NCBI RefSeq assembly: GCF_009733865.1
Contig: NZ_WOFB01000002.1
Coordinates: 124,001-188,000, forward strand
Source of the DNA: Oceanobacillus salinisoli
GTDB taxonomy: Bacteria > Bacillota > Bacilli > Bacillales > Amphibacillaceae
DNA: 64,000 bases
Direction of reading: 5' to 3'
The notes beneath the pieces are model-generated. The model was not told the origin of the DNA. It did no database searches and was given only the letters and a program-made list of their open reading frames with translations. Shown in pieces: positions 45,509-54,331 of the stretch (position 1 is its first letter; each line of letters begins with the position of its first letter). The position numbers were made by a program, and so were the translations under genes.

Positions 45509-48447
45509 AAATAGTGAAGGCTTCCATTTATGGCTTTGGAAAATGGGTTGACTATGATATCGAGTTTTCTGACGGTATATGTATTTATGGGGAAAATGAA
45601 GCGGGAAAATCAACACTCCAAAAATTTATTTTGTTTATGTTATTTGGATTTCCACCAAAACAGAGGGAATTTTATCGTCCGAAAATAGGAGGAACAATAG
45701 GTGGAAGCTTAACCATGTATGATATCGATGAAGGAATGTTTTCGATTGAGCGGACAGACCAAGTAAATAATGGGGAGGCAATCTGTTATACGCCGGATGG
45801 AAAGGAATATGGTGAAGCCTGGCTGAAGGAACGGCTGAAGGGAATGACAATGAAAACATATCAATCTATTTTTTCTTTTTCATCGATGGATTTAGCAGGA
45901 ATCGATGATATGAAAGAAGAAGATCTTGGAGAAGTGCTGCTGGGGATTGGGATGTCAGGTTCAACGATGATTCATAGGTTGGAAAAGCAGTTGGACAATC
46001 AGCTGGGTGATTTATTTAAACCATCCGGTAAAAAGCCTGTGATTAATCAACAGCTGGAAATATTGGATAAGCGATTTGCGTCTTTACAGGATTATAAAGC
46101 CAATGAGACAACTTACCGTGAAAAGAGAAATAGTAAATTAACTTTGGAGAATCATATGATGAAGCTCCAAGAAGAGATTCAGAAAGAAAAAGCTCATTTG
46201 GTGAGTTTGGAAAAACATATGCAAGCATTACCGATTCTTCAGGACTACAACCGTTATCAAAATCTATTAAAAAACGATGAGGATAACCTGACTTTTCCAG
46301 AGAATGGCATGGAGCGTCTGGAAAACATAAAGGCTTCTCTGTTACCTATACAAAGTGAACTCGCTGTTTTGAAAGAAAATGGACAGAAGTATCAGCAAAA
46401 GCTGAATAACCTACATGAGCAATTAGCGGAACAGAAGATACAGGATGATGCACAATCACTTATACAAAGAAAGCAGGAGTTTCTTGATACCAGCAATGAA
46501 TTGGAACGAACAGAAAATACTTTAAATAAAAAGCAATTGGAAATAGAAGGCGAATTGAACCGTTTAAATATTGGTCTGCAACTGGAAGATTTAGGGGAAA
46601 TATCCTTTCCGTTTCATTTGGAAAAGATGTGGACCCAGCTAAAAAATGATTTAGAGCAGCTTAAACTGGAAAAAGAAAAAAACACCCTAGAAGCGAAGCA
46701 ACTAAATGAGGAGAGAAATGATCTATATAACCAACTGGAAGAGTTAGAAGAACAAAGTTTACCTGAAGAAAAGGTTCTTGAATTAAATGAAAAAATCCAT
46801 GTATACAATGAGAACCGTTTATTAGAAAAATTACTGGCCGAATCAAATCTAAAGCAACAAAACTGGAAGCGGAAAAATAAGAAAAAAGAAAAAGATATAA
46901 ATCGTTTATTAGCGGGTTGCATTTTGGTTGCCGTAATCACTGGAATTGCAGCAATGTTAACCGAAGTGAATTGGCTGTTTCAAATCACTTTGATTATATT
47001 TGTAATTGGAATCGGACAATGGATTTTAGGAAGGCAATCGCTAAAAGAAGTGGAAAAAATGATACAAATAGAAGCACAACCTTCTGTCGGCACCCAGGTA
47101 TCGACAGAACAGAAGCAAGAAGTAGAACAACAGTTGTTACATCATAACAAGTGTGTTAGTGAAATGGAAAATGTGAAAGACCAACTAAAAGCCAATAACA
47201 TCCAACGTCTAAACAATCGGGATGTAAAAAAGAAATTAGAGGAAAAAGAATATAACATAGAGGAACAAATCCATGTACAATACAAAAATTATCCTTTTCT
47301 AAAACAGGTTGATCATACGTACTGGCCGGAATTTTTCCATGCAATGAAACAGTTGATAACACATTACAAAGAACTATTGCACCTCAAGGCTGATACGGAA
47401 AGATTGTTGAAGAAAGTGAGTGAGTATCACTCGGAAGTTGCTCAATTTTTTAAAAAAAATAAGTGGGAAGAAGATCAATCTATTTCACATCAAATCCATA
47501 CAATAGAATCATTTCTTGAACAGCAGAGGGAGGTTTCCCAGCATATCCGCCAATATTCTGATTTACTGGCAGAGAATAAACAAAAACAACACGAATTACG
47601 GCAGCGGGTTGAAATGTACCAAAAAGAAATGACGGTTTTATTTGAAAAGGCTCATGTGAAAACGGAGGATGCATTTTATCAAAAGGCAAATCGGTTAGGT
47701 GAGAAGCTTGAAATAAAGGCTGCAATGGAAAAAACGCTTGATCAGTTGGAGAGATTGTTTCCTAATGGGGAGTGGAAGCAGTTTGCTGGAAAACAGGAAG
47801 ATGAGCATACCCTGGAATGGAAACGAGAAAATACTCAAAATACGATTGAGAAAATGGAAAAGCAAATGGAAGAAATGCAAAGGGAATTAGCGAGCCTTCA
47901 AGTCCAACTAGAAACGATGGAATCATCTGATGAGTACTCAAACAATTTACATCAGTTTGAAATGGAACAGGAGAAGTTAAATAAGTTGGCAAAGGAATGG
48001 GCAATAATAAAAACAGCAAAAGAGCTATTGATAGAAACGAAACGGACATATCGAGAAAAATATTTAAGTCAGGTGATGGAAATAACGTCAGATTACTTCC
48101 GGAGGCTAACAGGAAATAAGTATCAGAGAGTATTTGCGCCAATGGATCATAAACCATTTCAAGTGGAAACAGAAGGTGGTATTCGTTATAAGGTGAACGA
48201 ACTTTCCAAAGGTACCATGGACCAGCTGTATGTATCCTTAAGACTTGCAATCAGTCAAACGATGAGTGAGCGTCACAAGTTGCCATTTATGATGGATGAT
48301 GCATTTCTGCACTTTGATTCGATACGAATAAAGCGGATTATGGAAATTGTAGAAGAAATATCTGAAAAACATCAGATGATACTTTTTACATGTAAGGAAG
48401 AAGCTGTAGATGCTGTTAAAAATTTGGAAATACGTCTATTAGCATAA
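45505..48447 (+). CDS. yhaN: AAA ATPase YhaN (SbcC/Rad50-like DNA repair protein)
   Basis: Large SMC-like ATPase partner of YhaO. The 980-aa protein has Walker A GENEAGKST (about 29-37) at the N-terminus. Long coiled coils run from about 190 to 450 and 530 to 870. The C-terminal signature NELSKGTMDQLYVSLRLA lies near 898, and Walker B FMMDDAFLHFD near 928. Two hydrophobic helices interrupt the coiled coil at about 468-512 (LLAGCILVAVITGIAAMLTE and the following stretch), so it may be membrane-tethered, unlike SbcC. The ATGA overlap with yhaO suggests coupled translation. Confidence 0.92.
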   Translation: MKIVKASIYGFGKWVDYDIEFSDGICIYGENEAGKSTLQKFILFMLFGFPPKQREFYRPKIGGTIGGSLTMYDIDEGMFSIERTDQVNNGEAICYTPDGKEYGEAWLKERLKGMTMKTYQSIFSFSSMDLAGIDDMKEEDLGEVLLGIGMSGSTMIHRLEKQLDNQLGDLFKPSGKKPVINQQLEILDKRFASLQDYKANETTYREKRNSKLTLENHMMKLQEEIQKEKAHLVSLEKHMQALPILQDYNRYQNLLKNDEDNLTFPENGMERLENIKASLLPIQSELAVLKENGQKYQQKLNNLHEQLAEQKIQDDAQSLIQRKQEFLDTSNELERTENTLNKKQLEIEGELNRLNIGLQLEDLGEISFPFHLEKMWTQLKNDLEQLKLEKEKNTLEAKQLNEERNDLYNQLEELEEQSLPEEKVLELNEKIHVYNENRLLEKLLAESNLKQQNWKRKNKKKEKDINRLLAGCILVAVITGIAAMLTEVNWLFQITLIIFVIGIGQWILGRQSLKEVEKMIQIEAQPSVGTQVSTEQKQEVEQQLLHHNKCVSEMENVKDQLKANNIQRLNNRDVKKKLEEKEYNIEEQIHVQYKNYPFLKQVDHTYWPEFFHAMKQLITHYKELLHLKADTERLLKKVSEYHSEVAQFFKKNKWEEDQSISHQIHTIESFLEQQREVSQHIRQYSDLLAENKQKQHELRQRVEMYQKEMTVLFEKAHVKTEDAFYQKANRLGEKLEIKAAMEKTLDQLERLFPNGEWKQFAGKQEDEHTLEWKRENTQNTIEKMEKQMEEMQRELASLQVQLETMESSDEYSNNLHQFEMEQEKLNKLAKEWAIIKTAKELLIETKRTYREKYLSQVMEITSDYFRRLTGNKYQRVFAPMDHKPFQVETEGGIRYKVNELSKGTMDQLYVSLRLAISQTMSERHKLPFMMDDAFLHFDSIRIKRIMEIVEEISEKHQMILFTCKEEAVDAVKNLEIRLLA

Positions 48448-48516
48448 ACGATTCGCATAAATTAGCATTTAATGGTACACTATTTTCAGATTACATGTAG
48501 GTGGAGGGAACATCCA

Positions 48517-49065
48517 TTGACAGCAGAAAAAGATGAAAAGAACTGGGAAAAGCATGAGGCAATTATTGAAAAATTTATCCAGATCATTGCAAAAAATATG
48601 AATTTATATGGAATTACACCGTCTATAGGAAGACTATATGGTGTTTTATATTTCAATGATGAACCGATGACATTAGATGATATGCGAGATGCTTTGTCGA
48701 TGAGCAAGACAAGTATGTCCACTGGTGTACGTACTTTAGCTGATATGAAGATGGTGGAATCGAGGTTCCGTAAAGGGATACGCAAAGATCTGTATCAATC
48801 AGAAGAAGATTGGTATAAATCATTTACTTCATTATTTGGAACTCGCTGGCGGAAGCAAACGGAAACCAATATTGAAGAAGCCGAGGAAACCATTGAGATT
48901 TTAGAAGAAATGTATAATAAGACAGAGGACGAGGAGCTAAAGGAAAGAATAACGCAGGATCTGGAAAAATTAGATTACGCCAAGAATTATTATCAATGGC
49001 TTATCCAATTTATCAAGGTTGTGGAGTCAGGAGAAATATTTAACTACATTCCCAAAAATAAGTAA
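48517..49065 (+). CDS. GbsR/MarR-family transcriptional regulator (first copy)
   Basis: A 182-aa winged-helix regulator of the GbsR branch, whose B. subtilis members respond to choline or glycine betaine. The DNA-binding part (about 28-95) reads GITPSIGRLYGVLYFNDEPM, then LDDMRDALSMSKTSMSTGVRTLADMKMVESRF; a helical C-terminal part follows. TTG 48517 is preferred because GGTGGAGGG lies 8 nt upstream; starting at 48472 would add 15 unlikely residues. A second paralogue, closely similar in the helix-turn-helix, lies at 53642. It sits downstream of yhaN but its target is unknown. Confidence 0.87.
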   Translation: MTAEKDEKNWEKHEAIIEKFIQIIAKNMNLYGITPSIGRLYGVLYFNDEPMTLDDMRDALSMSKTSMSTGVRTLADMKMVESRFRKGIRKDLYQSEEDWYKSFTSLFGTRWRKQTETNIEEAEETIEILEEMYNKTEDEELKERITQDLEKLDYAKNYYQWLIQFIKVVESGEIFNYIPKNK

Positions 49066-49068
49066 AGA

Positions 49069-49115
49069 AAAACAAGCACAAAGATGAATGGAAATATCTT
49101 TGTGCTTGTTTTATT
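49069..49115. terminator. Terminator between gbsR-like and yhaM
   Basis: AAACAAGCACAAAGAT and ATCTTTGTGCTTGTTT pair around GAATGGAAAT. Runs of A and T flank both sides, so it can serve the convergent genes. Confidence 0.85.
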
Positions 49116-49203
49116 ATGTGGATTTTTAGTAAGTTTTGATGCTGCTTTTCATTTTTGCAGTTTTTATAGTTTGTGTCAAAACAAGATTTTAAAATACAAC
49201 CTA

Positions 49204-50430
49204 TTATTTGATTCCTTCTGTATTTTCATATCTGCTGTCTAAATAGTCGACAATATGAATAAGGTATCCTTCCATAGTCTGTGGGGATTTAACAGCTGAT
49301 CCCCATTCTGGAAGTCCGTGATGACAAAGGATACAATGTGCCATTTGATGAATTTCCTGCATAGAAATAGCAATATTCTCAGCCTCAATAATCTTAGTTA
49401 AAATAAGCACACCATAAGGAATATGACCAACCATTACTCCTAACTCGTCCATGGCAATACCAGCTTGTTTTCGGTTTTCAAAATTGGAATCTATTGCAGT
49501 CGGGAATAAGAAATGAAATTCCTCAAATGTTTTTCCTGCATGGTCATACTCCAGTAATTTTCCAATATCATGAAATAGAATGCTTGTGATAAGTAAGTCG
49601 TAATTTGGTTTGCATTCTTTATGCTCCATCATACGATAGAACATGTCATACAAGTGATCAATCGTATTTTTCCAAATTAGTGGCTGATTTTGCTCTCCTT
49701 GAATTTGTGCCCATAATTCATTCTTATGAGCTTTTTCTACGATGTGCATGAGCTTCATCGTTGCTTTATAGGGGTCTTCTTCAAATTTTAAAATATATCT
49801 CGCAAAGCGCATTAAACCGACTGTATGTTTTAATAAACCACCCAAATAATTATGATGATATCCCTTTGCAGCAGGTCTGATGGAAAATTGATTCCAAAAT
49901 CGATTCATAGCACCAATAGCAATCTCCTGATAGGGGGATTTTAGTTCATACAAATACGAAAAAAGCTCGATCGTGAAGCTTTCTAAATCCTGTTTTGTAT
50001 AAGGGAGGAAAGAAAACGGATTGACCTCCTCTTCACAAGGGATCAATTCATCGACAGTCAGTGATTTAAAGCCATTGAATTCATCGACTTTGCCAGCAAT
50101 ATCAAATATGGAGTAGCTTTCAAGCAATGGTAGAATTCGTTCTACGGCACCTTGATTATCCCATATTTTCGCATTAATGGTTCCTGCATTATTGCTAAAT
50201 CTTATCTTTATAAATTCTTTGTTTGTTTTTGTTAGCTGCACTTGATAATCGTTAACCAGCAAACGAACGTGAACTCGGTCGCCAGCTGTTTGATCTTCGA
50301 GAACAAATGTATCTTGCCCATTTGGTAATATAGGAACCGGATACTGATCCAATATTTGTTTTTGTTCAAGCTCAGTTGTATCGATTTTTACGGGAACATG
50401 GTTATAAAAATAAAATTGTGTGTTTGTCAA
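49204..50430 (-). CDS. yhaM: 3'-5' exoribonuclease YhaM
   Basis: Metal-dependent 3'-5' exonuclease acting on RNA and single-stranded DNA. The 408-aa protein has an OB-fold nucleic-acid-binding part (about 60-150: VHVRLLVNDYQVQLTKTNKEFIKIRFSN) and an HD phosphohydrolase domain (about 185-390) with NYLGGLLKHTVGLMRFA, LFHDIGKLLEYDHAG and AHCILCHHGLPEWGS. This two-domain layout is specific to YhaM. The TTG start has GGAG about 8 nt upstream. Gene order next to yhaN/yhaL matches B. subtilis. Confidence 0.93.
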   Translation of the reverse strand: MTNTQFYFYNHVPVKIDTTELEQKQILDQYPVPILPNGQDTFVLEDQTAGDRVHVRLLVNDYQVQLTKTNKEFIKIRFSNNAGTINAKIWDNQGAVERILPLLESYSIFDIAGKVDEFNGFKSLTVDELIPCEEEVNPFSFLPYTKQDLESFTIELFSYLYELKSPYQEIAIGAMNRFWNQFSIRPAAKGYHHNYLGGLLKHTVGLMRFARYILKFEEDPYKATMKLMHIVEKAHKNELWAQIQGEQNQPLIWKNTIDHLYDMFYRMMEHKECKPNYDLLITSILFHDIGKLLEYDHAGKTFEEFHFLFPTAIDSNFENRKQAGIAMDELGVMVGHIPYGVLILTKIIEAENIAISMQEIHQMAHCILCHHGLPEWGSAVKSPQTMEGYLIHIVDYLDSRYENTEGIK

Positions 50431-50540
50431 GTTATCACTCCAATAGAAAAACTCTTCTTGTAAGATTAATTTTATGATTATTATTTCTTATATTATAGTT
50501 TACTAGACTGCTATAAATTAGGAAAGAATTTATCACGTGA

Positions 50541-50672
50541 TTCACTGGCTGTAAGAAAAGTTTGAGATGCTTCAAGATAGATAAGTGGAGACGGCAGGCG
50601 GTAAACTCCTGGTTCGTTCAGAGGCCTTTAGTCATACCCTTGTGGTACTCACAATCTGCAGGGGAAGATTCA
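50541..50672 (+). ncRNA. HEARO/omega-RNA-like element, copy 2
   Basis: Begins after GTGA (50537-50540) with TTCACTGGCTGTAAG. It carries the core GGTAAACTCCTGGTTCGTTC, AGAGGCC and TGTGGTACTCACAATCTGC and ends near GGGGAAGATTCATTT. Compared with the 18720 copy it lacks about 40 bp, including the CCCACTGATTG part, so it is probably a shortened, non-mobile copy. It occupies the gap between yhaM and yhaL. Confidence 0.58.
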
Positions 50673-50765
50673 TTTTTTTCATCTACTTTTTCTGAAAAAG
50701 TTATATTTTTATAAGATGATTCATATATATTTGGGTAGATAGAAATGGACAAGGGAGGTAGGACA

Positions 50766-50960
50766 GTGATTGCAGGTATACCTTGGTGGATTTTAGCGGT
50801 AATCGTCTTAATATTTTTTAGTGGTTATATGTCTTTTCGAGCTATGATTGCTGAACGGGAATTGGAACAGCAATATGCAGAAAAAGAAGGAAAAGTATAT
50901 ATTGAACGTATGAGAAAAGAAAGGGAAGAAAGAGATAAAAAAAGACAGCAAACTTCTTAA
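50766..50960 (+). CDS. yhaL: Sporulation protein YhaL
   Basis: A 64-aa membrane protein: one span (about 3-22, IAGIPWWILAVIVLIFFSGY) followed by a highly charged helix (RAMIAERELEQQYAEKEGKVYIERMRKEREER). This matches B. subtilis YhaL, a small protein needed for efficient sporulation. GTG 50766 is preferred because GGGAGG lies 7 nt upstream; ATG 50745 precedes that site. It is convergent with prsA, with a shared terminator. Confidence 0.85.
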   Translation: MIAGIPWWILAVIVLIFFSGYMSFRAMIAERELEQQYAEKEGKVYIERMRKEREERDKKRQQTS

Positions 50961-50976
50961 CTGGAGTTTAGTAAAA

Positions 50977-51019
50977 ATAAAAAGAGGTTGTCCGATTAAT
51001 CTGGACAACCTCTTTTAAC
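50977..51019. terminator. Bidirectional terminator between yhaL and prsA
   Basis: AAAAAGAGGTTGTCC and GGACAACCTCTTTT pair around GATTAATCT, with A and T runs on both sides. Confidence 0.9.
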
Positions 51020-51063
51020 TAAGTTTTAACTAATAAATATACTGGAAATGATTCGCTTTGCTT

Positions 51064-51942
51064 TTAACCTTGTGCTTCTTCTGTCTGTTCTGGTTGTTCA
51101 AACATGTCCTGGAATTCTTCAATCTTAATATCCACGTCAGCATCTTGAATCATGTCGTTGATTTTTTGCTGTAAAGTAGTCATGTCTACTTTTTCAGATA
51201 CTAATTCACGACGTAACTCTTCCTTTACATCCTCATATTCACCAATACTCTCTTCTTTCTCGCGAACATCATTTACTTTAATAATATGAAATCCGAACTG
51301 AGATTGGACAGGGTCACTAATATCACCAGGTTCCATGCTATATGCAGCATCCTCGAATTCAGCAACCATTTCTCCAGCTGAAAAGTAACCAAGGTTACCA
51401 CCGTCTTGTGCTGTACCATCTGTCGAATATTCAGCAGCAAGATCAGCAAAATCTTCACCTTCATCCAGTTTTTCTTTTACTTCATTTGCGGTTTCTTCAT
51501 CTTCTACTAGTATATGCTGTGCATCAATTTCAGTATTTTTACGATCATATCGTTCTTGAATTTCTTCCTCAGAGACTTCGATATCTTCCGCTGCTGCTTG
51601 CTCTTGGAGTAAAGAAATATGTATAATTTGACGTAATGATTCTTCATCACCAAAGTTTTGTTGAATGAGCATATCATATGATTCTCCATACATATCCTTC
51701 ATACTCTGGATTTCATTATCAACATCTTCTTCTGAGACTTCATATTTATCTTCTAAGACCTTAACGGTTACCAATTCTTCAAGTACAGAGTCACCGTAAC
51801 GGTTTTTTAGTTCTTCATAAAATTCATCTTTGGTAATGTCCCCAGCATTTGTTTCTACAACAACTTCCGAGTCTGAATTATTACATGCAGCTAAAGTTAA
51901 GACACTAGCTGATAATGCTAGAGCCGCGGCTAGTTTTTTCAT
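51064..51942 (-). CDS. prsA: Foldase lipoprotein PrsA (peptidyl-prolyl isomerase)
   Basis: Extracytoplasmic foldase that helps secreted proteins fold at the membrane-wall interface. The 292-aa precursor has a lipoprotein signal ending VLTLAAC (Cys near 20). The N-terminal chaperone part lies at about 25-130. A parvulin domain follows (about 132-225: [47 protein letters not shown]). An acidic tail ends it. AGGAGTG lies about 7 nt before the ATG. The gene is commonly essential in B. subtilis. Its position beside yhaL is conserved. Confidence 0.95.
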   Translation of the reverse strand: MKKLAAALALSASVLTLAACNNSDSEVVVETNAGDITKDEFYEELKNRYGDSVLEELVTVKVLEDKYEVSEEDVDNEIQSMKDMYGESYDMLIQQNFGDEESLRQIIHISLLQEQAAAEDIEVSEEEIQERYDRKNTEIDAQHILVEDEETANEVKEKLDEGEDFADLAAEYSTDGTAQDGGNLGYFSAGEMVAEFEDAAYSMEPGDISDPVQSQFGFHIIKVNDVREKEESIGEYEDVKEELRRELVSEKVDMTTLQQKINDMIQDADVDIKIEEFQDMFEQPEQTEEAQG

Positions 51943-52106
51943 CTGAACACTCCTAATCTTTATACTTACTTTCTTATTTTATTCAAAAATAAATATAACA
52001 TACTTTGACAGAAAAATAATAGCGGAAAGTGAAATACTTTAAAAATAACTTACTTATGCCACATTTTGAAGAAAAAGTGTGGAAACATCCGCGACAAATC
52101 ATAACG
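51943..52106. other. Upstream region of prsA, no gene seen
   Basis: AT-rich sequence holding the prsA promoter region on the minus strand. No clear -10/-35 pair or RNA gene was recognised before the 53-bp tandem repeat begins. Confidence 0.4.
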
Positions 52107-52109
52107 GGA

Positions 52110-52340
52110 TTAAAAGGGTCACGTATAGAGGTTCTAGGCTCCCGAATGATTTCGAGCCAGTTTTAAAAGGTCACGTAGAAGGTTTCTAGGTTCCCGAACA
52201 ATCTCGAGCCAGGGTGAAAAGGTCACGTAGAAGGTTTCTAGGTTCCCGAACGAGTTCGAGCCAGCGTAAAAAGGTCACGTAGAAAGGTTCTAGGTTCCCG
52301 AAGAAGCTCGGAACTAAACATGAAGGTCACTTAGGGCCAG
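52110..52340. repeat. 53-bp tandem repeat, four units plus a partial
   Basis: Units start with AAAAGGTCACGTA at about 52111, 52164, 52217 and 52270, and a partial AAGGTCACTTA at 52323, so the period is about 53 bp. Each unit contains GGTTCTAGG-TTCCCGAA and a short hairpin GGTTC-CCGAA...TTCGAGCC in which the stem is kept (GGCTC/GAGCC or GGTTC/GAGCC). No frame stays open across it. Confidence 0.8.
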
Positions 52341-52402
52341 GTTGAGCTACAACGACAACCATAAATTATCAAGACGAACGATTTCTAATCTAATATGGGA
52401 CT

Positions 52403-52473
52403 TATGAAAAAAGAAATCCGAACTAATTCAAATTCTAATGAAGAATTTTGAATCACAGTTCGGATTTTTCTTT
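52403..52473 (-). repeat. Repeat F copy 2: TCCGAACT hairpin, possible terminator of yhaJ
   Basis: ATCCGAACTAATTCAAATTC and GAATTTTGAATCACAGTTCG(GAT) pair as a long hairpin, related in inverse orientation to the one at 40910. On the minus strand it is followed by TTTCTTTTTTC, so it can end the yhaJ transcript. Confidence 0.65.
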
Positions 52474-52498
52474 AAACTAAAACACTTTATCTCAGTCT

Positions 52499-53041
52499 TT
52501 AATTTGCCTTCAGCAATATATCGTAGCCATCATTTTCATTTTGGATAAATGCTTCTTTGGGAGCACGAATAATTTGGTTTATACACCAAAAATCAATGAA
52601 ACTAATCCCAATATGCATACAAGTGAAGAGCAGTATATACAGGTAATAGTCAACGAATAAATAGGTTGCGAATATACCTGTCAGTGATACTAATATCGTT
52701 GGTGATAATAGTACAATTAAAGAAACTTTTTTTGTGATATGGGTTTTTGTATAATAGGTAAAAACAGGAATAAATTTTATTTTTAGTTTATAGACAATTT
52801 TCGCTCGTTTTCGCATGATTAATAATGGTAGAATATGCATAAACGAGTGAATGGTAGGCATAAAACAAATTGCTATTATAAATGGAATAATTCCGGCTTC
52901 ATGGGAACGATTGGTTCCGTGATAAATAGAAAAAGGAACATAAAGAATAATGAATGATAGAACACCAATTAGTAAGGAAATTAAAAGTGTTCTGCTCTGC
53001 CCCATTTCTTTATTAGGGTTGATTGATTTCCAGCAATTCAT
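52499..53041 (-). CDS. yhaJ: YhaJ-like DUF3267 membrane protein
   Basis: A 180-aa protein with four predicted spans (about 20-40, 50-75, 105-125 and 128-150). It begins MNCWKSINPNKEMGQSR and contains PTIHSFMHILPLL, the position of the HExxH-like motif of DUF3267 putative membrane zincins. Here the sequence is HSFMH, so the catalytic Glu is replaced by Ser and activity is doubtful. GGGAG lies about 9 nt before the ATG. Position next to prsA and yhaI matches B. subtilis yhaJ. Confidence 0.75.
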   Translation of the reverse strand: MNCWKSINPNKEMGQSRTLLISLLIGVLSFIILYVPFSIYHGTNRSHEAGIIPFIIAICFMPTIHSFMHILPLLIMRKRAKIVYKLKIKFIPVFTYYTKTHITKKVSLIVLLSPTILVSLTGIFATYLFVDYYLYILLFTCMHIGISFIDFWCINQIIRAPKEAFIQNENDGYDILLKAN

Positions 53042-53287
53042 GTTGAATCACTCCCATGCTTCATAAATTTGGTATGCCCATCAAGAGTACTTCAAGAATA
53101 ATAGTATGAATCGGAATAAAAATCAATAGTTTTTTTGTTATTTTTATGTGAAAATATAATAAATATTATTTCATGTATATAAAAAGTGTGAGAATTATTT
53201 AGTGTATTTATAGAAAATGGGCAGAAGAAGCAGACAAGCTATGATATAACAAAAGAATTTTTACCTTTAAAATGGAGGTTTTTTAAG

Positions 53288-53641
53288 TTGAAGGATATTA
53301 GGAATTGTAATACTTCTTCATTTCATATACATTTACTATCTAAAATTATCGATATAGATGCATTTCCATTTATTAAACTAATTATTGAGAAAAATATAAC
53401 GGAAACAGAATATGAGGGATTAATGCAATTTCTAAACCAACTAAACGAGACTTATTTGCAGCAAAAGGAAGAGGGGCTCATCGATTTTACAACATTGCTT
53501 GTTCAATTTGCTGGAATGCTAAATGAAAAATTGGATCCTAATGAGACGATTTCGGCATTAAAAAAAGAAGGATACTATCCTTCTTTAATGGCTGAGTTTA
53601 CAAAAATCTTATTATATGAATCCAAACTTCGAAAAAAGTAA
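53288..53641 (+). CDS. yhaI: YhaI-like DUF1878 protein
   Basis: A 117-aa soluble helical protein matching DUF1878 (B. subtilis YhaI): HIHLLSKIIDIDAFPFIKLI, NITETEYEGLMQFLNQLN and the ending GYYPSLMAEFTKIL. The TTG start has GGAGG about 8 nt upstream. It is convergent with, and abuts, the second GbsR-like gene. In B. subtilis yhaI neighbours hpr; no hpr gene is present here. Function is unknown. Confidence 0.83.
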   Translation: MKDIRNCNTSSFHIHLLSKIIDIDAFPFIKLIIEKNITETEYEGLMQFLNQLNETYLQQKEEGLIDFTTLLVQFAGMLNEKLDPNETISALKKEGYYPSLMAEFTKILLYESKLRKK

Positions 53642-54130
53642 TTAATCTCCTTCTGCTTTCTTGAAGAGCAATTCCAATTCTTTATGAAAGCCAATAATTT
53701 CCTTCAGCCGATCTGTAATGTTATCAGAATCTGTTGAAGGCTCATCCTTCTTTTGTTGTCTTTCAATTAATCTCTGAATTTCTTCTAAGGATTTCTTTTG
53801 GCTATTTGCTGCATCCATCCATTTTTTGATATAAAAATCCATAAATATTTTATACAGTGGAGAATTTGCTTCATATAAATCTTTTCGTACTCCTTTCTTC
53901 CATACACGTGTTACTAGATTCAATTCCGATAGACTTCGAATATTCGTGCTCATGGAAGTTTTGCTTTTACCTAAAGCTTCACTCATCTCATCAAGTGTAA
54001 GCGGTTTTCCTGAAAGGTATAAATAAGAAAATAATCTTGCTTCAACAGGATTTAATCCGAACAGTTCAACTGTTTTTGCCAATTCTGTCATTATTTTATG
54101 TGTGGTTTCTTCATTCTTCCATGTATTCAT
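53642..54130 (-). CDS. GbsR/MarR-family regulator (second copy, OpcR-like)
   Basis: A 162-aa winged-helix protein: GLNPVEARLFSYLYLSGKPL and LDEMSEALGKSKTSMSTNIRSLSELNLVTRVWKKGVRKDLYE form the DNA-binding domain; the rest is helical. It is closely related to the protein at 48517 and to the B. subtilis regulators of betaine/choline uptake (GbsR, OpcR). It is divergent from opuA, and a perfect 18-bp palindrome (54250-54267) lies between them. It is therefore the likely regulator of the opuA operon; direct evidence is lacking. Confidence 0.87.
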   Translation of the reverse strand: MNTWKNEETTHKIMTELAKTVELFGLNPVEARLFSYLYLSGKPLTLDEMSEALGKSKTSMSTNIRSLSELNLVTRVWKKGVRKDLYEANSPLYKIFMDFYIKKWMDAANSQKKSLEEIQRLIERQQKKDEPSTDSDNITDRLKEIIGFHKELELLFKKAEGD

Positions 54131-54249
54131 GTTCCAACCCGTCCCCTCTATGTAAACCTTACACGAAATAGAAAGGAATTAAAAATGCGTCATTGCCTAG
54201 GATTTTGGAGGAAATGGGAGGAAAAGAAAGGAATATCTTTGTATTTTTT

Positions 54250-54267
54250 GTACAGTTTAAACTGTAC
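54250..54267. promoter_or_regulatory. 18-bp palindrome, candidate operator of the GbsR-like regulator
   Basis: GTACAGTTTAAACTGTAC is a perfect inverted repeat in the divergent control region. A second palindrome TTTGTACAAA at 54301-54310 shares the GTAC core and overlaps the -35 of the opuA promoter. Confidence 0.55.
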
Positions 54268-54301
54268 GTAAAATATATCCAAAAACAACCGTATTTTAAG
54301 T

Positions 54302-54331
54302 TTGTACAAAACAAATGATTAGGTATATAGT
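54302..54331 (+). promoter_or_regulatory. Probable promoter of opuA
   Basis: TTGTAC (54302-54307) with TATAGT 18 bp downstream or TATATA 16 bp downstream. It lies 110 bp before opuAA, and the -35 is inside the TTTGTACAAA palindrome. Confidence 0.45.

Noticed and set aside
47762-48250. Reading frame of 162 codons antisense to the 3' part of yhaN
   Set aside because: Lies within a well-supported coding region and has no ribosome site or recognisable motif.
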